Shown here in pieces: positions 17,515 to 26,554 of a DNA stretch of 64,000 nt. The notes below the pieces were generated by a model that did no database searches, was not told the origin of the DNA, and was given only the letters and a program-made list of their open reading frames with translations. The position numbers were made by a program, and so were the translations under genes. The first letter of the stretch is position 1. Every line of letters starts with the position of its first letter. The stretch is from Halocatena marina (GTDB taxonomy: Archaea > Halobacteriota > Halobacteria > Halobacteriales > Haloarculaceae): NCBI RefSeq assembly GCF_025913575.1, contig NZ_CP109785.1:2108001-2172000 (forward strand), given 5' to 3'.

Positions 17515-18087
17515 TGGATTAGCCGTTTGGGAGTAGCCACGTTTTTCCCAGTATCCACGCTTCTTTTCAGTCAAGAATTCGATACCTGTAATCCACTTAG
17601 GACCCTTGTACGCGTATTTGTGTGGAGTTACTACCCTGAGCGGTCCACCGTGCTCGCCCGTCAGTGGTTCACCGTCGAGTTCCCATGCGAACATGACCTC
17701 ATCGCGGAGACAATCCGAGAGTGGAAGATCCGTCGTATATCCATCGAGTGCGTGGAACATGACGTGTACAGCATCATCGGAGACGCCCGCACGATTGGCG
17801 AGCGTCGGGAACGTAACTCCAGTGAACACACAATCGAGCCGGCTCCAGCCGGTCACGCAGTGGAAATCCTGTCGCTGGCTCTCGTGGGGGAGTTGCTGGA
17901 ACGCATCGAACGTGTATGATAGCTCGTTCTCGATCGCCCCCCAGCAGCGAAACTCCCACGTCTCTGGGTCCCACGACGGAACGTCTCCCTTCGAGAGCAC
18001 AGGGAATGCTGAGGTCTCACGCTGGCCAGGTGGTAACCGATCACCACCGAATTCTTCGTGAATTTCCGTCACGTCCTCGTATTCCAT
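17491..18087 (-). CDS. sulfite-oxidase-like molybdopterin-dependent oxidoreductase
   Basis: A 198-residue cytoplasmic molybdoenzyme core of the sulfite oxidase/MsrP superfamily. The molybdenum-ligating Cys is in DFHCVTGWS. Other family segments are LPPGQRETS, GVTFPTLANRAGV, GYTTDLPLSDC and the ending GPKWITGIEFL followed by GYWEKRGYS. Only the molybdopterin domain is present, with no heme domain or signal peptide. Start is ATG 18087; a TTG at 18135 is in frame but adds 16 atypical residues. The last 24 nt are repeated at 16636. Confidence 0.88.
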   Translation of the reverse strand: MEYEDVTEIHEEFGGDRLPPGQRETSAFPVLSKGDVPSWDPETWEFRCWGAIENELSYTFDAFQQLPHESQRQDFHCVTGWSRLDCVFTGVTFPTLANRAGVSDDAVHVMFHALDGYTTDLPLSDCLRDEVMFAWELDGEPLTGEHGGPLRVVTPHKYAYKGPKWITGIEFLTEKKRGYWEKRGYSQTANPWHEERYS

Positions 18088-18254
18088 ACCGATCCGTTCG
18101 AAAGGGCGACTGGTAGGTGTATCGAATGCATCCAAAGCACATATGAATTATGATGGTACTATTATTGTTTGATCAAAATCTGAGTAAATAATAGAAACGT
18201 ATTTTTCCAAACCACTGGAGAGTCTTTGCGGAAGGGGGAAGATCCCCGTCAGAG

Positions 18255-18260
18255 TTATAA
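18255..18260 (+). promoter_or_regulatory. TATA box for the RHH gene
   Basis: TTATAA centred about 30 nt before the ATG at 18288, with no Shine-Dalgarno between. This fits a leaderless haloarchaeal transcript. Confidence 0.5.
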
Positions 18261-18287
18261 GGGCGACTATCAAACCGTCGCATATCT

Positions 18288-18500
18288 ATGCCAAAGGTGG
18301 AGATCACGATACCGGAACACCTCGAAATGCAGATTATGCAGTTGGTCGATCAGGGCGAGTTCATTAACCGCGAGGAAGCAGTCGAGGACTTGATTGCGTC
18401 AGGAATTAGGGCATACAAAACAAGCGGACCAATGGACGAAGAAGAGCCAGGGTTCGAAGACGACGGAATGATGGGGCACGACGACGAGTACGTGTTCTGA
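18288..18500 (+). CDS. ribbon-helix-helix protein (CopG-like)
   Basis: A 70-residue protein. Residues 1-43 form a ribbon-helix-helix (PKVEITIPEHLEMQIMQLV then an INREEAVEDLIASGIRAY helix pair). The tail is very acidic and Met-rich (MDEEEPGFEDDGMMGHDDEY). Such proteins bind DNA as dimers through the N-terminal strand. UPF0058 follows 45 bp later in the same direction but has its own TATA-like element. Targets unknown. Confidence 0.8.
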   Translation: MPKVEITIPEHLEMQIMQLVDQGEFINREEAVEDLIASGIRAYKTSGPMDEEEPGFEDDGMMGHDDEYVF

Positions 18501-18545
18501 CCGTTGGCAGTAACCCTTAAACCTACGACGATAGTTATTTTGCCT

Positions 18546-18824
18546 ATGCATAAGGACGAACTTCTTGAGTTACACAAGCAAATGGTAATGATTATGAACT
18601 ACTTTCGAGAGCAAGAGGGTATTAACAGGAATCTATTCGATCCGTACGACCAGCTTGATGTCTCGCCTGACGACGTTCATAAATCGAAAAGCGAGCACAA
18701 ACACGCTGTGTTCGTCCTCGGAAACGCGCTTGCGACTGCAATGAGCGAAGACGAGTTTTCGAACGCTGGCCGAATCGGAAAGCGGATGCAAGAGCTCGCT
18801 GACGACGCCGAGCAAAAGCTGTAA
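18546..18824 (+). CDS. UPF0058 family protein
   Basis: A 92-residue helical protein of the archaeal UPF0058 family, recognised from MHKDELLELHKQMV followed by the ALATAMSEDEFSN region. Start is ATG 18546; the TTAAAC about 27 nt upstream is a likely TATA element. Function unknown in the family; it is nearly universal in haloarchaea. The longer in-frame extension to 18504 overlaps the promoter and is rejected. Confidence 0.88.
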   Translation: MHKDELLELHKQMVMIMNYFREQEGINRNLFDPYDQLDVSPDDVHKSKSEHKHAVFVLGNALATAMSEDEFSNAGRIGKRMQELADDAEQKL

Positions 18825-18833
18825 TCAGATAGT

Positions 18834-18848
18834 AGTTCTTTTTGATTT
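18834..18848 (+). terminator. T-rich terminator after UPF0058
   Basis: A run GTTCTTTTTGATTT begins about 10 nt after the UPF0058 stop, with no hairpin. Such T-tracts are a typical archaeal termination signal. Confidence 0.35.
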
Positions 18849-19346
18849 ACCAGAGTTGAAGTCGGAGACGAGTACGGCAAGCGGGGGCGTGAAGTGGGTA
18901 AGTGAGGGAAGACACCTCACGAAACAACACCTAAAATACATTGGGCAAACGATTGGTGGCCAGTTTGTGTCGATGTACAATCGAAAACGTTCGGCGAGCC
19001 ATCAGACGATGTATCGATGGAAGAATGGTGTGGGATAGCGCGCACATCCTAATAAAACTGGACAGCGTTCGAGCCACGCACTCATTGGTGGCAGTGCGGG
19101 AGATGCACCGAAGATAGACGATCCGGATGAGGTCGTGGAAGTCGCTGTTCTGTGAACTACCACGCGCGCGACGGCGGAGTTATTGTCGAACGCGAGAACA
19201 CCGCATCCACACTCACAGAGCGCTCACCAGTGCACAGACGCTTTCCGTTTCCTTCCGGGCAAAAACAGATAGCTACACGCGCTTGTTGTAGCACTCAGAG
19301 AATAGCCGAGCCACATTCATCAATCCGGTCAGGACAACACTTTGAA
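18849..19346. other. 500-bp gap between UPF0058 and the PPC-repeat gene
   Basis: GC-rich compared with other gaps, with several short frames (for instance 18856-19038 and 19152-19394) that show no family resemblance. It may contain remnants of a lost gene. I see no repeats or RNA signature. Confidence 0.35.
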
Positions 19347-21215
19347 TCACTCTCGCGAACGGTATCGCCACGCGCCAATTCCCAAACCAAGTAGTGCTGC
19401 GATAATACCGAATCCAGGGCCATCGGTCTCCGTTGTCGTGGATTCACTCGCTTTGGTGGTTGTCGCTGTCTCCGTCGTCTCTCGCGTCGATGTGGTTAGA
19501 GTCGACTGTTCTGTGGTCGTCGCGTTTGGAGTGGGCGTCTCCGTCGGAGTTGCTGTCGAGGTGCCTTTCAGAGAAACCTTTTCGCTGGTCGGTGCCGACC
19601 CGGTCGTCCAGGAGTGCGAGACCTTCATTGAGCTATTCAGCATGTGAGCAGTACTGACCTGCATCTTGTAGGTAATGGTCTCTAAGAACGTCGCGCCGGT
19701 GGAGCGCTTGAAGTAGGGTACAGCCTTGATGTAGTACGTACCGCTCTGATTGGCAATGAATGTGAGATTGTCACCCGAGTGACTACTCGCAATGGTACTC
19801 TTTCCGAATGAGTAGTCCTTGGAGACGTATGGCTGGTCCGCACCGTTGGGTCCAGCCACCCAAAGCGCTGGTTGGAATTTTCCAGAGCTGCTGTATCTAA
19901 CAGTGATCGCATCACCTTGCTGGAGGTTGAGGGCATACACGTCGCGGTCGTACCCAGTCAGAACACCAGAAACCGTGTCATTATTAGCGAGTGAAGATGA
20001 TGATGCTGGTCGTTCGTTCGGGTCGTTCCCATCCAACCCAACGGTGTTGACCGTCAGGGAGTAATCGGCACCGGAGCCTCCCGTAACTTCGACGTAGTAC
20101 GTACCGGAACGTTCGACGACATCACCACCATAGGCAGTGGGAGCCGCGGGACTCGTATGATACGCACGGAGTGGTCGGTTGAACGGTGCTTCACCGATTT
20201 TGTTTCCATTCGGGTCGTACACCGTAAACGACAGCTTCTCGTTTGGATTCTTGCGATTCGTATGTTTGAGGGAGACATCGAATCCTTGGCCTTTCTTGAG
20301 CGTGACAGCGTACCGGTCGCTTTCGTGCTTCGAGCGGATCGTGTTGCTGACTGTTGTCCCCGGCTTGATGTGTCGAGCGTTGTCACCGCCAGCAGAGTGA
20401 TTCGAGTTGGTAGTGACCGTCAGTGTGTAATCAAGCACGTCGTTAGCGTCGAGATCGGAGACGATCTGAATGGTGTATTTCCCTGCTTTCGTCACTGGGA
20501 TCTTCTCAGTGCTATCGCCAGTCGATCTGTGGATCTGCTCGCCACTGGGTCCGTACACGTTCACCGCATCGACGGATCCCGAAGACGCCGAAGTCTCAAT
20601 AGAGATATCATCTCCTTTTTTTGCTTTAATTGAAAAGAATTCTCTATCAGATTCAGTCATGACGCCCGAGATCGTTTCACCCGATTCGAGCGGAGCTGCC
20701 TTCGAGCGACGTTCGTTCGGATCGTATTTGTCGAGCGACCGCGATGAGACCGCCAACGAGTAGCTCGTCGGAGTTGTGCTCGTCTTGACAGCCTCCACCT
20801 TCACGTAGTACGTTCCCGACTGTTCGATAACGCCAGCAGTCACGTGCGCCGCTCCTTGCTGGCCAGCCCCGTCGGTCTGTGAACGTGCTCGGTTATCATG
20901 AGCCGAGATCCGTTTGCCGTCTGGGCTGTACAAGCTCACGCGAAGGTCTTCACCTCTTTGTGCTGTGCGCTTGAGGAGCGCTGAAAAATCACGACCCGCT
21001 TCGAGTTCAACGGCGTACCAATCAACGTCGTTCGGCATGATCGCTCCGTCGACCGAGCTACCAGCATCTATCGCTGCTGCGTTCTCGGGAGCATCGCCCG
21101 TATCGCTCCCAGCGGCCCGAGCAACGGGATCTGTCGTTACCATACCCCCGCCACCGACCGAAATCACGATCAGGAAGGCTATACCAATCCGTCCGAACGC
21201 CAGTTCACTCACCAT
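19347..21215 (-). CDS. large secreted PPC-repeat protein with PGF-CTERM anchor
   Basis: About 622 residues. It has a hydrophobic signal peptide (FGRIGIAFLIVISVGGGG). Four pre-peptidase C-terminal-like beta domains follow, each opening with a DPNERxS or DNARHI-type segment and containing DxDxY-type and GTYYVKVEA/GTYYVEVTG strands, roughly at 35-155, 165-275, 285-400 and 405-535. Then come a Thr/Glu-rich stalk (about 560-600) and a C-terminal PGFG-helix-RYRSRE sorting signal. PGF-CTERM tails are processed by archaeosortase A, giving lipid-anchored surface proteins. No protease domain is visible, so it is a structural or binding surface protein. Start ATG 21215; GTG 21224 is also in frame. Confidence 0.88.
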   Translation of the reverse strand: MVSELAFGRIGIAFLIVISVGGGGMVTTDPVARAAGSDTGDAPENAAAIDAGSSVDGAIMPNDVDWYAVELEAGRDFSALLKRTAQRGEDLRVSLYSPDGKRISAHDNRARSQTDGAGQQGAAHVTAGVIEQSGTYYVKVEAVKTSTTPTSYSLAVSSRSLDKYDPNERRSKAAPLESGETISGVMTESDREFFSIKAKKGDDISIETSASSGSVDAVNVYGPSGEQIHRSTGDSTEKIPVTKAGKYTIQIVSDLDANDVLDYTLTVTTNSNHSAGGDNARHIKPGTTVSNTIRSKHESDRYAVTLKKGQGFDVSLKHTNRKNPNEKLSFTVYDPNGNKIGEAPFNRPLRAYHTSPAAPTAYGGDVVERSGTYYVEVTGGSGADYSLTVNTVGLDGNDPNERPASSSSLANNDTVSGVLTGYDRDVYALNLQQGDAITVRYSSSGKFQPALWVAGPNGADQPYVSKDYSFGKSTIASSHSGDNLTFIANQSGTYYIKAVPYFKRSTGATFLETITYKMQVSTAHMLNSSMKVSHSWTTGSAPTSEKVSLKGTSTATPTETPTPNATTTEQSTLTTSTRETTETATTTKASESTTTETDGPGFGIIAALLGLGIGAWRYRSRE

Positions 21216-21445
21216 GACATTCACTGCCTCCGAATATTACGTCGACCTGAGAACCGCTTTTTCTGAGAAACCGGGATATACCCTGAGTGAAAAAGCGATG
21301 GGATATATACGTTATCATTGGAAGTCGAAATGTAAGAGTACGCTATCACGAACAGACTTGGTATGCAACAATCATAAATTAGAATATGTTATGTGCGAAT
21401 ACTACTCGCGACGACGACGAGAGAATCGCATGCGCTGTGATGCGC

Positions 21446-22720
21446 TTATTCCTCTGAAAACCGCCGTTCGACGCTAACTGCGTGTGCCTCCAAACCTTCT
21501 GCTGTTGCGAGCGCCGTGATTGTATCTCTAATATTTGACAACGATTCTCGGTCGAGTCGCTGGACAGTCGATGAGCGCAGAAATGTCTCGACAGATAGTC
21601 CGCCTGTCACTCGTGCCCCGCCATTCGTCGGGAGGACGTGGTTCGTTCCGCTCGCATAATCACCTGCTGCGACCGGCGTGTACGGACCGAGGAAGACGCT
21701 ACCCGCGCTGTCGATCCGTTCGAGCAGTGCTTCGTCGTCGTCTGCTTGAATGGAGAGATGTTCAGGGGCATACTCCTCGGCAAACAGTACCGCCTCGGAG
21801 ATAGAGCGCGCGAGGAACACACCGCTCGCGTCGCTGGACAGCGTCTCACGAATGATGTCCTCACGCTCTCGACCGCTCGCCTGCGCATCGATCGACTCAG
21901 CGATTGACTCGGCCAGCGCCTCACTGTCGGTGACCGCAACGACCGAGGCATTCGGATCGTGTTCGGCTTGTGCGACCACATCAGCGGCAACGAATGCTGG
22001 ATTGGCTGTTGAATCTGCTAGCACAAGAATTTCGCTCGGTCCAGCAAGAAAGTCGATGTCGACGTCTCCGCGTACGTCGGCCTTCGCTGCCGTGACAAAA
22101 CGATTTCCGGGCCCAGTGATCTTCTCTACGCTCGAAACCGTCTCAGTCCCGTAGGCGAGTGCCGCGACGGCCTGTGCGCCACCGACCTGATACACCGCGT
22201 CTGCGCCAGCAATGTGGATAGCCGCGAGCGTCACAGGATCGAGCGTCTCTGCTGGCGGTGTCGCAACCGCGATGTGTTCGACGCCAGCCACCGCTGCGGG
22301 GATAATTCCCATCAGTGCGCTAGATGGGTACGACGCTGTCCCACCGGGTGCATACACACCGACACGTTTGATGGGACGAAAGCGCCGACCGAGTTCCCGT
22401 CCACCGAACGATTGTCGCCAATCATCAGGAACTTGTGCTTCGTGGAACGCACGGATATTCGCTGCCGCGGTTTCGATGTGCGCTCTGAGGTCTGCATCAA
22501 GTTCCTCGGACGCGCGTGCCGCGTCGGCAGTGATATCGATGTTGCCAACCTCACATCCATCGAACTCACGGGCATAGTCTCTGAGCGCAACGTCGCCTTC
22601 CTCACGCACCCGCCCGATAATTTCGCGAGCGGTGTCTTTCGCATCAGTAACGCCACCACTACGTTTGAAGAGTACTCGCCGCTCGTCGGGGGTGAGTTCA
22701 GAGATACACTGGACGTTCAT
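21446..22720 (-). CDS. hisD: histidinol dehydrogenase
   Basis: A 424-residue enzyme oxidising histidinol to histidine in two NAD-dependent steps. Family segments visible are YAPGGTASYPSSALMGIIPA, VGGAQAVAALAYGT, KITGPGNRFVTAAK, FLAGPSEILVLAD, AEHDPNASVVAVT, APEHLSIQ and GTNHVLPTNG. The zinc ligands are in the Gln-His and Glu-His pairs. Start ATG 22720 gives the usual N-terminus; the upstream extension overlaps the regulator gene. It is isolated from other his genes, which is normal in haloarchaea. Confidence 0.95.
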   Translation of the reverse strand: MNVQCISELTPDERRVLFKRSGGVTDAKDTAREIIGRVREEGDVALRDYAREFDGCEVGNIDITADAARASEELDADLRAHIETAAANIRAFHEAQVPDDWRQSFGGRELGRRFRPIKRVGVYAPGGTASYPSSALMGIIPAAVAGVEHIAVATPPAETLDPVTLAAIHIAGADAVYQVGGAQAVAALAYGTETVSSVEKITGPGNRFVTAAKADVRGDVDIDFLAGPSEILVLADSTANPAFVAADVVAQAEHDPNASVVAVTDSEALAESIAESIDAQASGREREDIIRETLSSDASGVFLARSISEAVLFAEEYAPEHLSIQADDDEALLERIDSAGSVFLGPYTPVAAGDYASGTNHVLPTNGGARVTGGLSVETFLRSSTVQRLDRESLSNIRDTITALATAEGLEAHAVSVERRFSEE

Positions 22721-22741
22721 ACTCAGATGTTGACGTCCAAC

Positions 22742-22748
22742 AAAAAAA
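22742..22748 (-). terminator. T7 tract after the membrane regulator
   Basis: Seven consecutive T (minus strand) begin 7 nt after the stop of the regulator at 22755 and end 22 nt before hisD. It could terminate the regulator transcript; hisD's own TATA element would overlap it. Confidence 0.3.
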
Positions 22749-22754
22749 GGCTCG

Positions 22755-23336
22755 CTATCGGTCGAAATACCAGAACAGGCCAATAACCGCGAGCGAAAAG
22801 ACACCACCCAAGAGGAACATCAACACTGGATCGACTGCTGGCGCAGTAGGCGCTTCGAGTGCTGTTGGTCCTCCACCTGTCTGCTTTACGTCAAAGATAC
22901 CGAACCGGCCGAAAGACAGTGCAAGAATGGCGCTGGCTCCTGCGAGCACAGTCGCTGCACCGAGTGCACGCCTGAGGAAATCACGCAGCCGAAGATGGTC
23001 AGACTCTCGACCCGCGAACAACACAACGGCCTCGTTCGCCGGAGCGTACACCGTCATCTCGGTTCCCTTTTCCGAATACCCAACCCCAGAGGGTTCAATG
23101 AGACCCGCATCCTCCAGCTTCCCGAGGTGGTAGTGAACGTTCTGAAGTGATGTGTCGATTTCGTCTCGTATTTCAGTGGGGGTCGATGGTCGATCGTAGA
23201 TGATCGAAAGCACCGTCCGAGTCGTAGAGGCTGTCAACGTTTCGAACGCCTCATCGGCCGCATCGTTATCCAGACCGAGAACACGCGGCTCGTTCGGGGT
23301 CGATTGTGACTCCCCACGTAGCGGCAGCAAGCTCAT
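22755..23336 (-). CDS. ArsR-like winged-helix regulator with membrane tail
   Basis: A 193-residue protein. Residues 30-110 form an ArsR-type winged helix: STTRTVLSIIYDRPSTPTEI, then TSLQNVHYHLGKLEDAGLI and a wing with EKGTEMTVYAPA. Two hydrophobic helices follow at about 128-147 and 168-188, so the DNA-binding domain would be tethered to the membrane. Such membrane-bound wHTH proteins are frequent in haloarchaea. It lies just upstream of hisD (34 bp) in the same direction, but a regulatory link is unproven. Confidence 0.85.
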   Translation of the reverse strand: MSLLPLRGESQSTPNEPRVLGLDNDAADEAFETLTASTTRTVLSIIYDRPSTPTEIRDEIDTSLQNVHYHLGKLEDAGLIEPSGVGYSEKGTEMTVYAPANEAVVLFAGRESDHLRLRDFLRRALGAATVLAGASAILALSFGRFGIFDVKQTGGGPTALEAPTAPAVDPVLMFLLGGVFSLAVIGLFWYFDR

Positions 23337-23530
23337 CGGCTTAGCCTATAAGCTCATCTCGTATGGGCTTTCGGGTGCTTCAAACCATAATTTGATGCAT
23401 TGCATTATCCAACAATTGGTAAAGAAACTTTTTGCCAAGCGTCGCAGAGCACGGCAAGGCGGCACAGCACAATTGATTCAGGACTTGTCCGACTGGACTG
23501 CCAGAGTGAGTTCGTCGCTGATCTACTCGT

Positions 23531-23836
23531 TCACGGCGGGGTGGGTGGCGTCATCGTGAGCCATCGACGAAGCACGGGGAACAGGAGGGCAATAGCACCA
23601 ATCTGTAATCCAATAAGAGTGTACGTCGCAACAGTTGTTGTTGGGATGAAGTTGGTACCACTACCAACGAACAAGAGGCCACATACAACCGAGAGCACTA
23701 GTGATGTCCGAGCGTATCCATGAGCCGTTTCACGAGTACGGACCCACTCAAGCGCGAATCCGATCCAGAATGTGAATAGTCCGGCAGTCAGTAGTAGTGA
23801 ATCAAGACCAAAGGTAACGGGCGGGGTAACTGACAT
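23531..23836 (-). CDS. small three-helix membrane protein
   Basis: A 101-residue protein with three hydrophobic helices (about 10-30, 42-60 and 68-90) and a Pro-rich end. A conserved-looking WVRTRETAHGYAR loop follows the first helix. Haloarchaeal-type codon use supports it as real. Function unknown. Confidence 0.65.
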   Translation of the reverse strand: MSVTPPVTFGLDSLLLTAGLFTFWIGFALEWVRTRETAHGYARTSLVLSVVCGLLFVGSGTNFIPTTTVATYTLIGLQIGAIALLFPVLRRWLTMTPPTPP

Positions 23837-24157
23837 GCGGGATAGAACTCACTGATGTGCAATACTTGTTCCGGATTGTTGCAGATATGATTTAGTCCGA
23901 CATGAGCTATGCCTGCGGCCTGACCCCGACGCACTCGGGCTATTTTTACTGTAGACTGACGAAATATAGAGAGATATACAATCAGATGAACAGTGTGTAG
24001 AAACGGTACTGTCCCGGAACACCGCATAAAAGAATGTTTGCTAACACTAAACCATATCCATACAGACAATTCAAACACCACACTAGTCATACCTGGATAC
24101 CAAACATATAATTTTAGAATACATTTGGATAGTAATCTATTACCCGATATCATACAA
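23837..24157. other. AT-rich gap before the paired short ORFs
   Basis: No gene with recognisable features. Base composition is clearly more AT-rich than neighbouring genes. The frame 23993-24217 could extend the 19-codon ORF upstream, but the added residues look random. Confidence 0.4.
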
Positions 24158-24217
24158 ATGTCTGACAACCAAAGCCATATAGGAAGCTTTTTACAGGGGC
24201 TAGCACGTACTATATGA
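24158..24217 (+). CDS. short ORF 1 of an overlapping pair
   Basis: A 19-codon ORF with the product MSDNQSHIGSFLQGLARTI, a potential amphipathic helix. Its TGA (24215-24217) overlaps the ATG of the next ORF as ATGA. It lies in an AT-rich gap but has balanced composition. The start of a 9-bp inverted repeat (24186-24194) falls inside it. Real coding status is uncertain. Confidence 0.35.
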   Translation: MSDNQSHIGSFLQGLARTI

Positions 24218-24253
24218 TGTCGCGCGGGAATGCGCCATTTGCTATAAAAAGCT
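24186..24253. repeat. 9-bp inverted repeat across the short ORF pair
   Basis: AGCTTTTTA at 24186-24194 pairs perfectly with TAAAAAGCT at 24245-24253. The loop contains a GCGC-GGGAAT-GCGC mini-hairpin. It could fold in RNA and hide the start of ORF 2, or be a DNA-level site. Confidence 0.4.
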
Positions 24254-24360
24254 GGGCAGCAATCCTGAATCCCTGTCTAGGCACTCCCCGCCGACCTCCC
24301 CCCACCTGGCCTCTCTCTTGGCGGGAATTCGATATGTCCCCATACCGTCCGAAACAATAG
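24214..24360 (+). CDS. short ORF 2 of an overlapping pair, Pro/Trp-rich
   Basis: A 48-codon ORF starting ATGATG, coupled by ATGA to ORF 1 and ending TAG at 24360. The product is basic, with four Trp and many Pro (TPRRPPPTWPLSW) and a single Cys (NPCLG). This is unlike the acidic proteins around it. The stretch is visibly GC-richer than the DNA on both sides. It may instead be part of a non-coding RNA, since CCCGCC near 24287 and GGCGGG near 24320 can pair. Confidence 0.35.
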   Translation: MMSRGNAPFAIKSWAAILNPCLGTPRRPPPTWPLSWREFDMSPYRPKQ

Positions 24361-24817
24361 TAGTCGTTGATCATTCATGACACCTTTGTATTCTTATCGT
24401 GTATTTTATCGTGATTTCGACAAGAATGATCACTCCATCCGTTCTATTCACCGCGCAATTATTCCACAATCGAATACAATCTCCTCTGTTGATCACAGAC
24501 ATCCTAGTCAACTGAGACCACTTCTTTACCATTGAGTTAGAGCCATAAGTGAAGAATACGAATCGGAGCAGCAACAGTTAGTTTCTGAAACACTAGATCA
24601 CATAAGCGAGATACGTTAGCTGTAGATAGAGTGCTGATAGACGCAGAATTGCATGAATGCACCGTCCTCTGTCTGTGACTCCAGATTCACGATAATCCAC
24701 TGTCCAAGCGCTCACACGCGAAGATATCCGTACTGAAGTGAGACATCTTTCATGATGTTTACTGGTGGCAGCATAATAGGGATAAAGTAAAGTAGCGAGC
24801 GTTACATGTATTATTTG
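24361..24817. other. AT-rich region upstream of glpA
   Basis: About 460 bp with no convincing gene. The last 100 bp should contain the glp promoter; an AGTAAAGTAG tract lies about 27 nt before the ATG at 24818. No clear operator palindrome was seen. Confidence 0.4.
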
Positions 24818-26554
24818 ATGGCAGATTCTCCGGAGGTACTCGTGATTGGGGGTGGCTCAACTGGATGTGGGATCGCTCGAGATCTCGCAATGCGGGGACT
24901 TGATGTCACTCTCGTCGAAAAGGGAAACCTAACACACGGGACGACCGGACGGATGCACGGATTGCTCCACAGCGGCGGTCGGTACGCGGTTTCCGATCAG
25001 GCGAGTGCGAGAGAATGCATCGAGGAAGCTCGTGTTCTATCCGATATCGCGAGCCACTGCGTCGAAATGACGGGTGGACTATTCGTCCAGCGTCCCGAAG
25101 ATCCCGACGAGTACTTCCACGAGAAGCTGAAAGGGTGTCGAGAGTGTGACATTCCTGCCAAAGTGCTCTCATCCACAGAGGCACGCAAACAGGAACCGTA
25201 TCTCGCATCAGATATCCAACGAGCAATCGAGGTGCCAGATGGTGCTATCGACCCATTTCGGCTCTGTGTTGCAAACGCAGCCAGTGCCGAACAACACGGA
25301 GCACGCATCGAGACACACGCTGAAGTCACGGACGTGCTCGTAGAGGGGAGCGACGTCGTCGGATGTGAGGTGCGACACGAATCAGGACCGGGAAAGCGAG
25401 TGCATCAGTCGTCTGGAACAACAGAGAAAATTCGAGCCGATTACGTCGTGAACGCCACTGGAGCGTGGGCTGGACAAATCGGTGAGTTGGCTGGTGTCGA
25501 TATCGAAGTCCGTCCGTCCAAGGGCGTAATGGTCATTATGAACGTCCGACAGGTAGACACCGTCATCAACCGCTGTCGACCGAAAGGGGATGCAGACATC
25601 ATCGTTCCCCACGAAACGACAGCGATTCTCGGCACGACCGACGAGGAAGTTGCGGATCCCGAGGAGTACCCAGAAGAGCAGTGGGAGGTTGATCTGATGA
25701 TCGACGAGCTCTCGGAGCTGGTTCCCATTCTCAAGAGTGCTCGTACAATCCGGTCGTTTTGGGGCGTGCGTCCGTTGTATGAACCGCCAGGGACGGGAAC
25801 GACCGATCCGACAGATATCACGCGGGACTTTTTCCTGCTCGATCACGAGGAGCGTGACGATCTACGGGGAATGACGAGCATTGTCGGCGGAAAGTTCACG
25901 ACCTATCGGATGATGGCCGAGAAAATCTCTGATCACGTCTGCGAACAGTTCGGGATTAATACACGATGTCGAACCGCACAGGAATCTCTCCCCGGGAGTG
26001 ATGATTTCGACGTGCTGAGAGAGTATATGGAAGAGTTCGGACTTCGATCACCAATTGGTCGGCGGAGCGTCCAGCGCCTCGGAAGCAGGGCCGACGAGGT
26101 GTTGAAGACTGATCGCCCAAACCCAGTCATCTGCGAATGCGAGGCGGTTACCCGCGCAGAAATACAAGACGCGATCGGCCAGTCGGGATCTGACCTTAAC
26201 GCCGTTCGCATCCGGACCCGTGCCTCGATGGGCAACTGTCAAGGAGGAATTTGCTGTCACCGGATGGCGAGCGAGCTGTACCCCGACTACGACGAATCAA
26301 CCGCTCGCGCAGCACTCGACGAACTCTATCAGGAACGCTGGAAGGGACAGCGACACGCGCTTTGGGGTGAGCAGCTCTCACAAGCGATGTTGAATCATCT
26401 GCTTCACGCGACGACGATGAACCGTGATAGTGATCCCGCGCACGATGGGACGGTTGATTTCCAAGCGTTCGACACCGGTGCCACAATCAAAGACCACAAC
26501 AGCACCGAAGGGAGCTCGTCGAGCGGAGACGAGGAGGGTGAGCATGCCAATTAG
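24818..26554 (+). CDS. glpA: anaerobic glycerol-3-phosphate dehydrogenase subunit A
   Basis: A 578-residue FAD enzyme oxidising sn-glycerol 3-phosphate to DHAP and passing electrons through GlpB and GlpC to quinone. The dinucleotide fold [15 protein letters not shown] is at the N-terminus, followed by [20 protein letters not shown]-like [2Fe-2S] region near 450-490 has CECEAVT and CQGGICC. The C-terminal tail (about 70 residues) is acidic. ATG 24818 is preferred over 24806 by family N-termini. The stop overlaps the glpB start. No glycerol kinase gene is in the window. Confidence 0.95.
   Translation: MADSPEVLVIGGGSTGCGIARDLAMRGLDVTLVEKGNLTHGTTGRMHGLLHSGGRYAVSDQASARECIEEARVLSDIASHCVEMTGGLFVQRPEDPDEYFHEKLKGCRECDIPAKVLSSTEARKQEPYLASDIQRAIEVPDGAIDPFRLCVANAASAEQHGARIETHAEVTDVLVEGSDVVGCEVRHESGPGKRVHQSSGTTEKIRADYVVNATGAWAGQIGELAGVDIEVRPSKGVMVIMNVRQVDTVINRCRPKGDADIIVPHETTAILGTTDEEVADPEEYPEEQWEVDLMIDELSELVPILKSARTIRSFWGVRPLYEPPGTGTTDPTDITRDFFLLDHEERDDLRGMTSIVGGKFTTYRMMAEKISDHVCEQFGINTRCRTAQESLPGSDDFDVLREYMEEFGLRSPIGRRSVQRLGSRADEVLKTDRPNPVICECEAVTRAEIQDAIGQSGSDLNAVRIRTRASMGNCQGGICCHRMASELYPDYDESTARAALDELYQERWKGQRHALWGEQLSQAMLNHLLHATTMNRDSDPAHDGTVDFQAFDTGATIKDHNSTEGSSSSGDEEGEHAN

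Noticed and set aside
18088..18135. TTG start extension of the molybdoprotein
   Set aside because: Adds 16 residues not typical of the family; ATG 18087 gives the normal N-terminus.
24267..24345. tRNA-like TTCGA loop and CCCGCC/GGCGGG pairing
   Set aside because: No cloverleaf forms: the T-stem does not pair and no acceptor stem is found.
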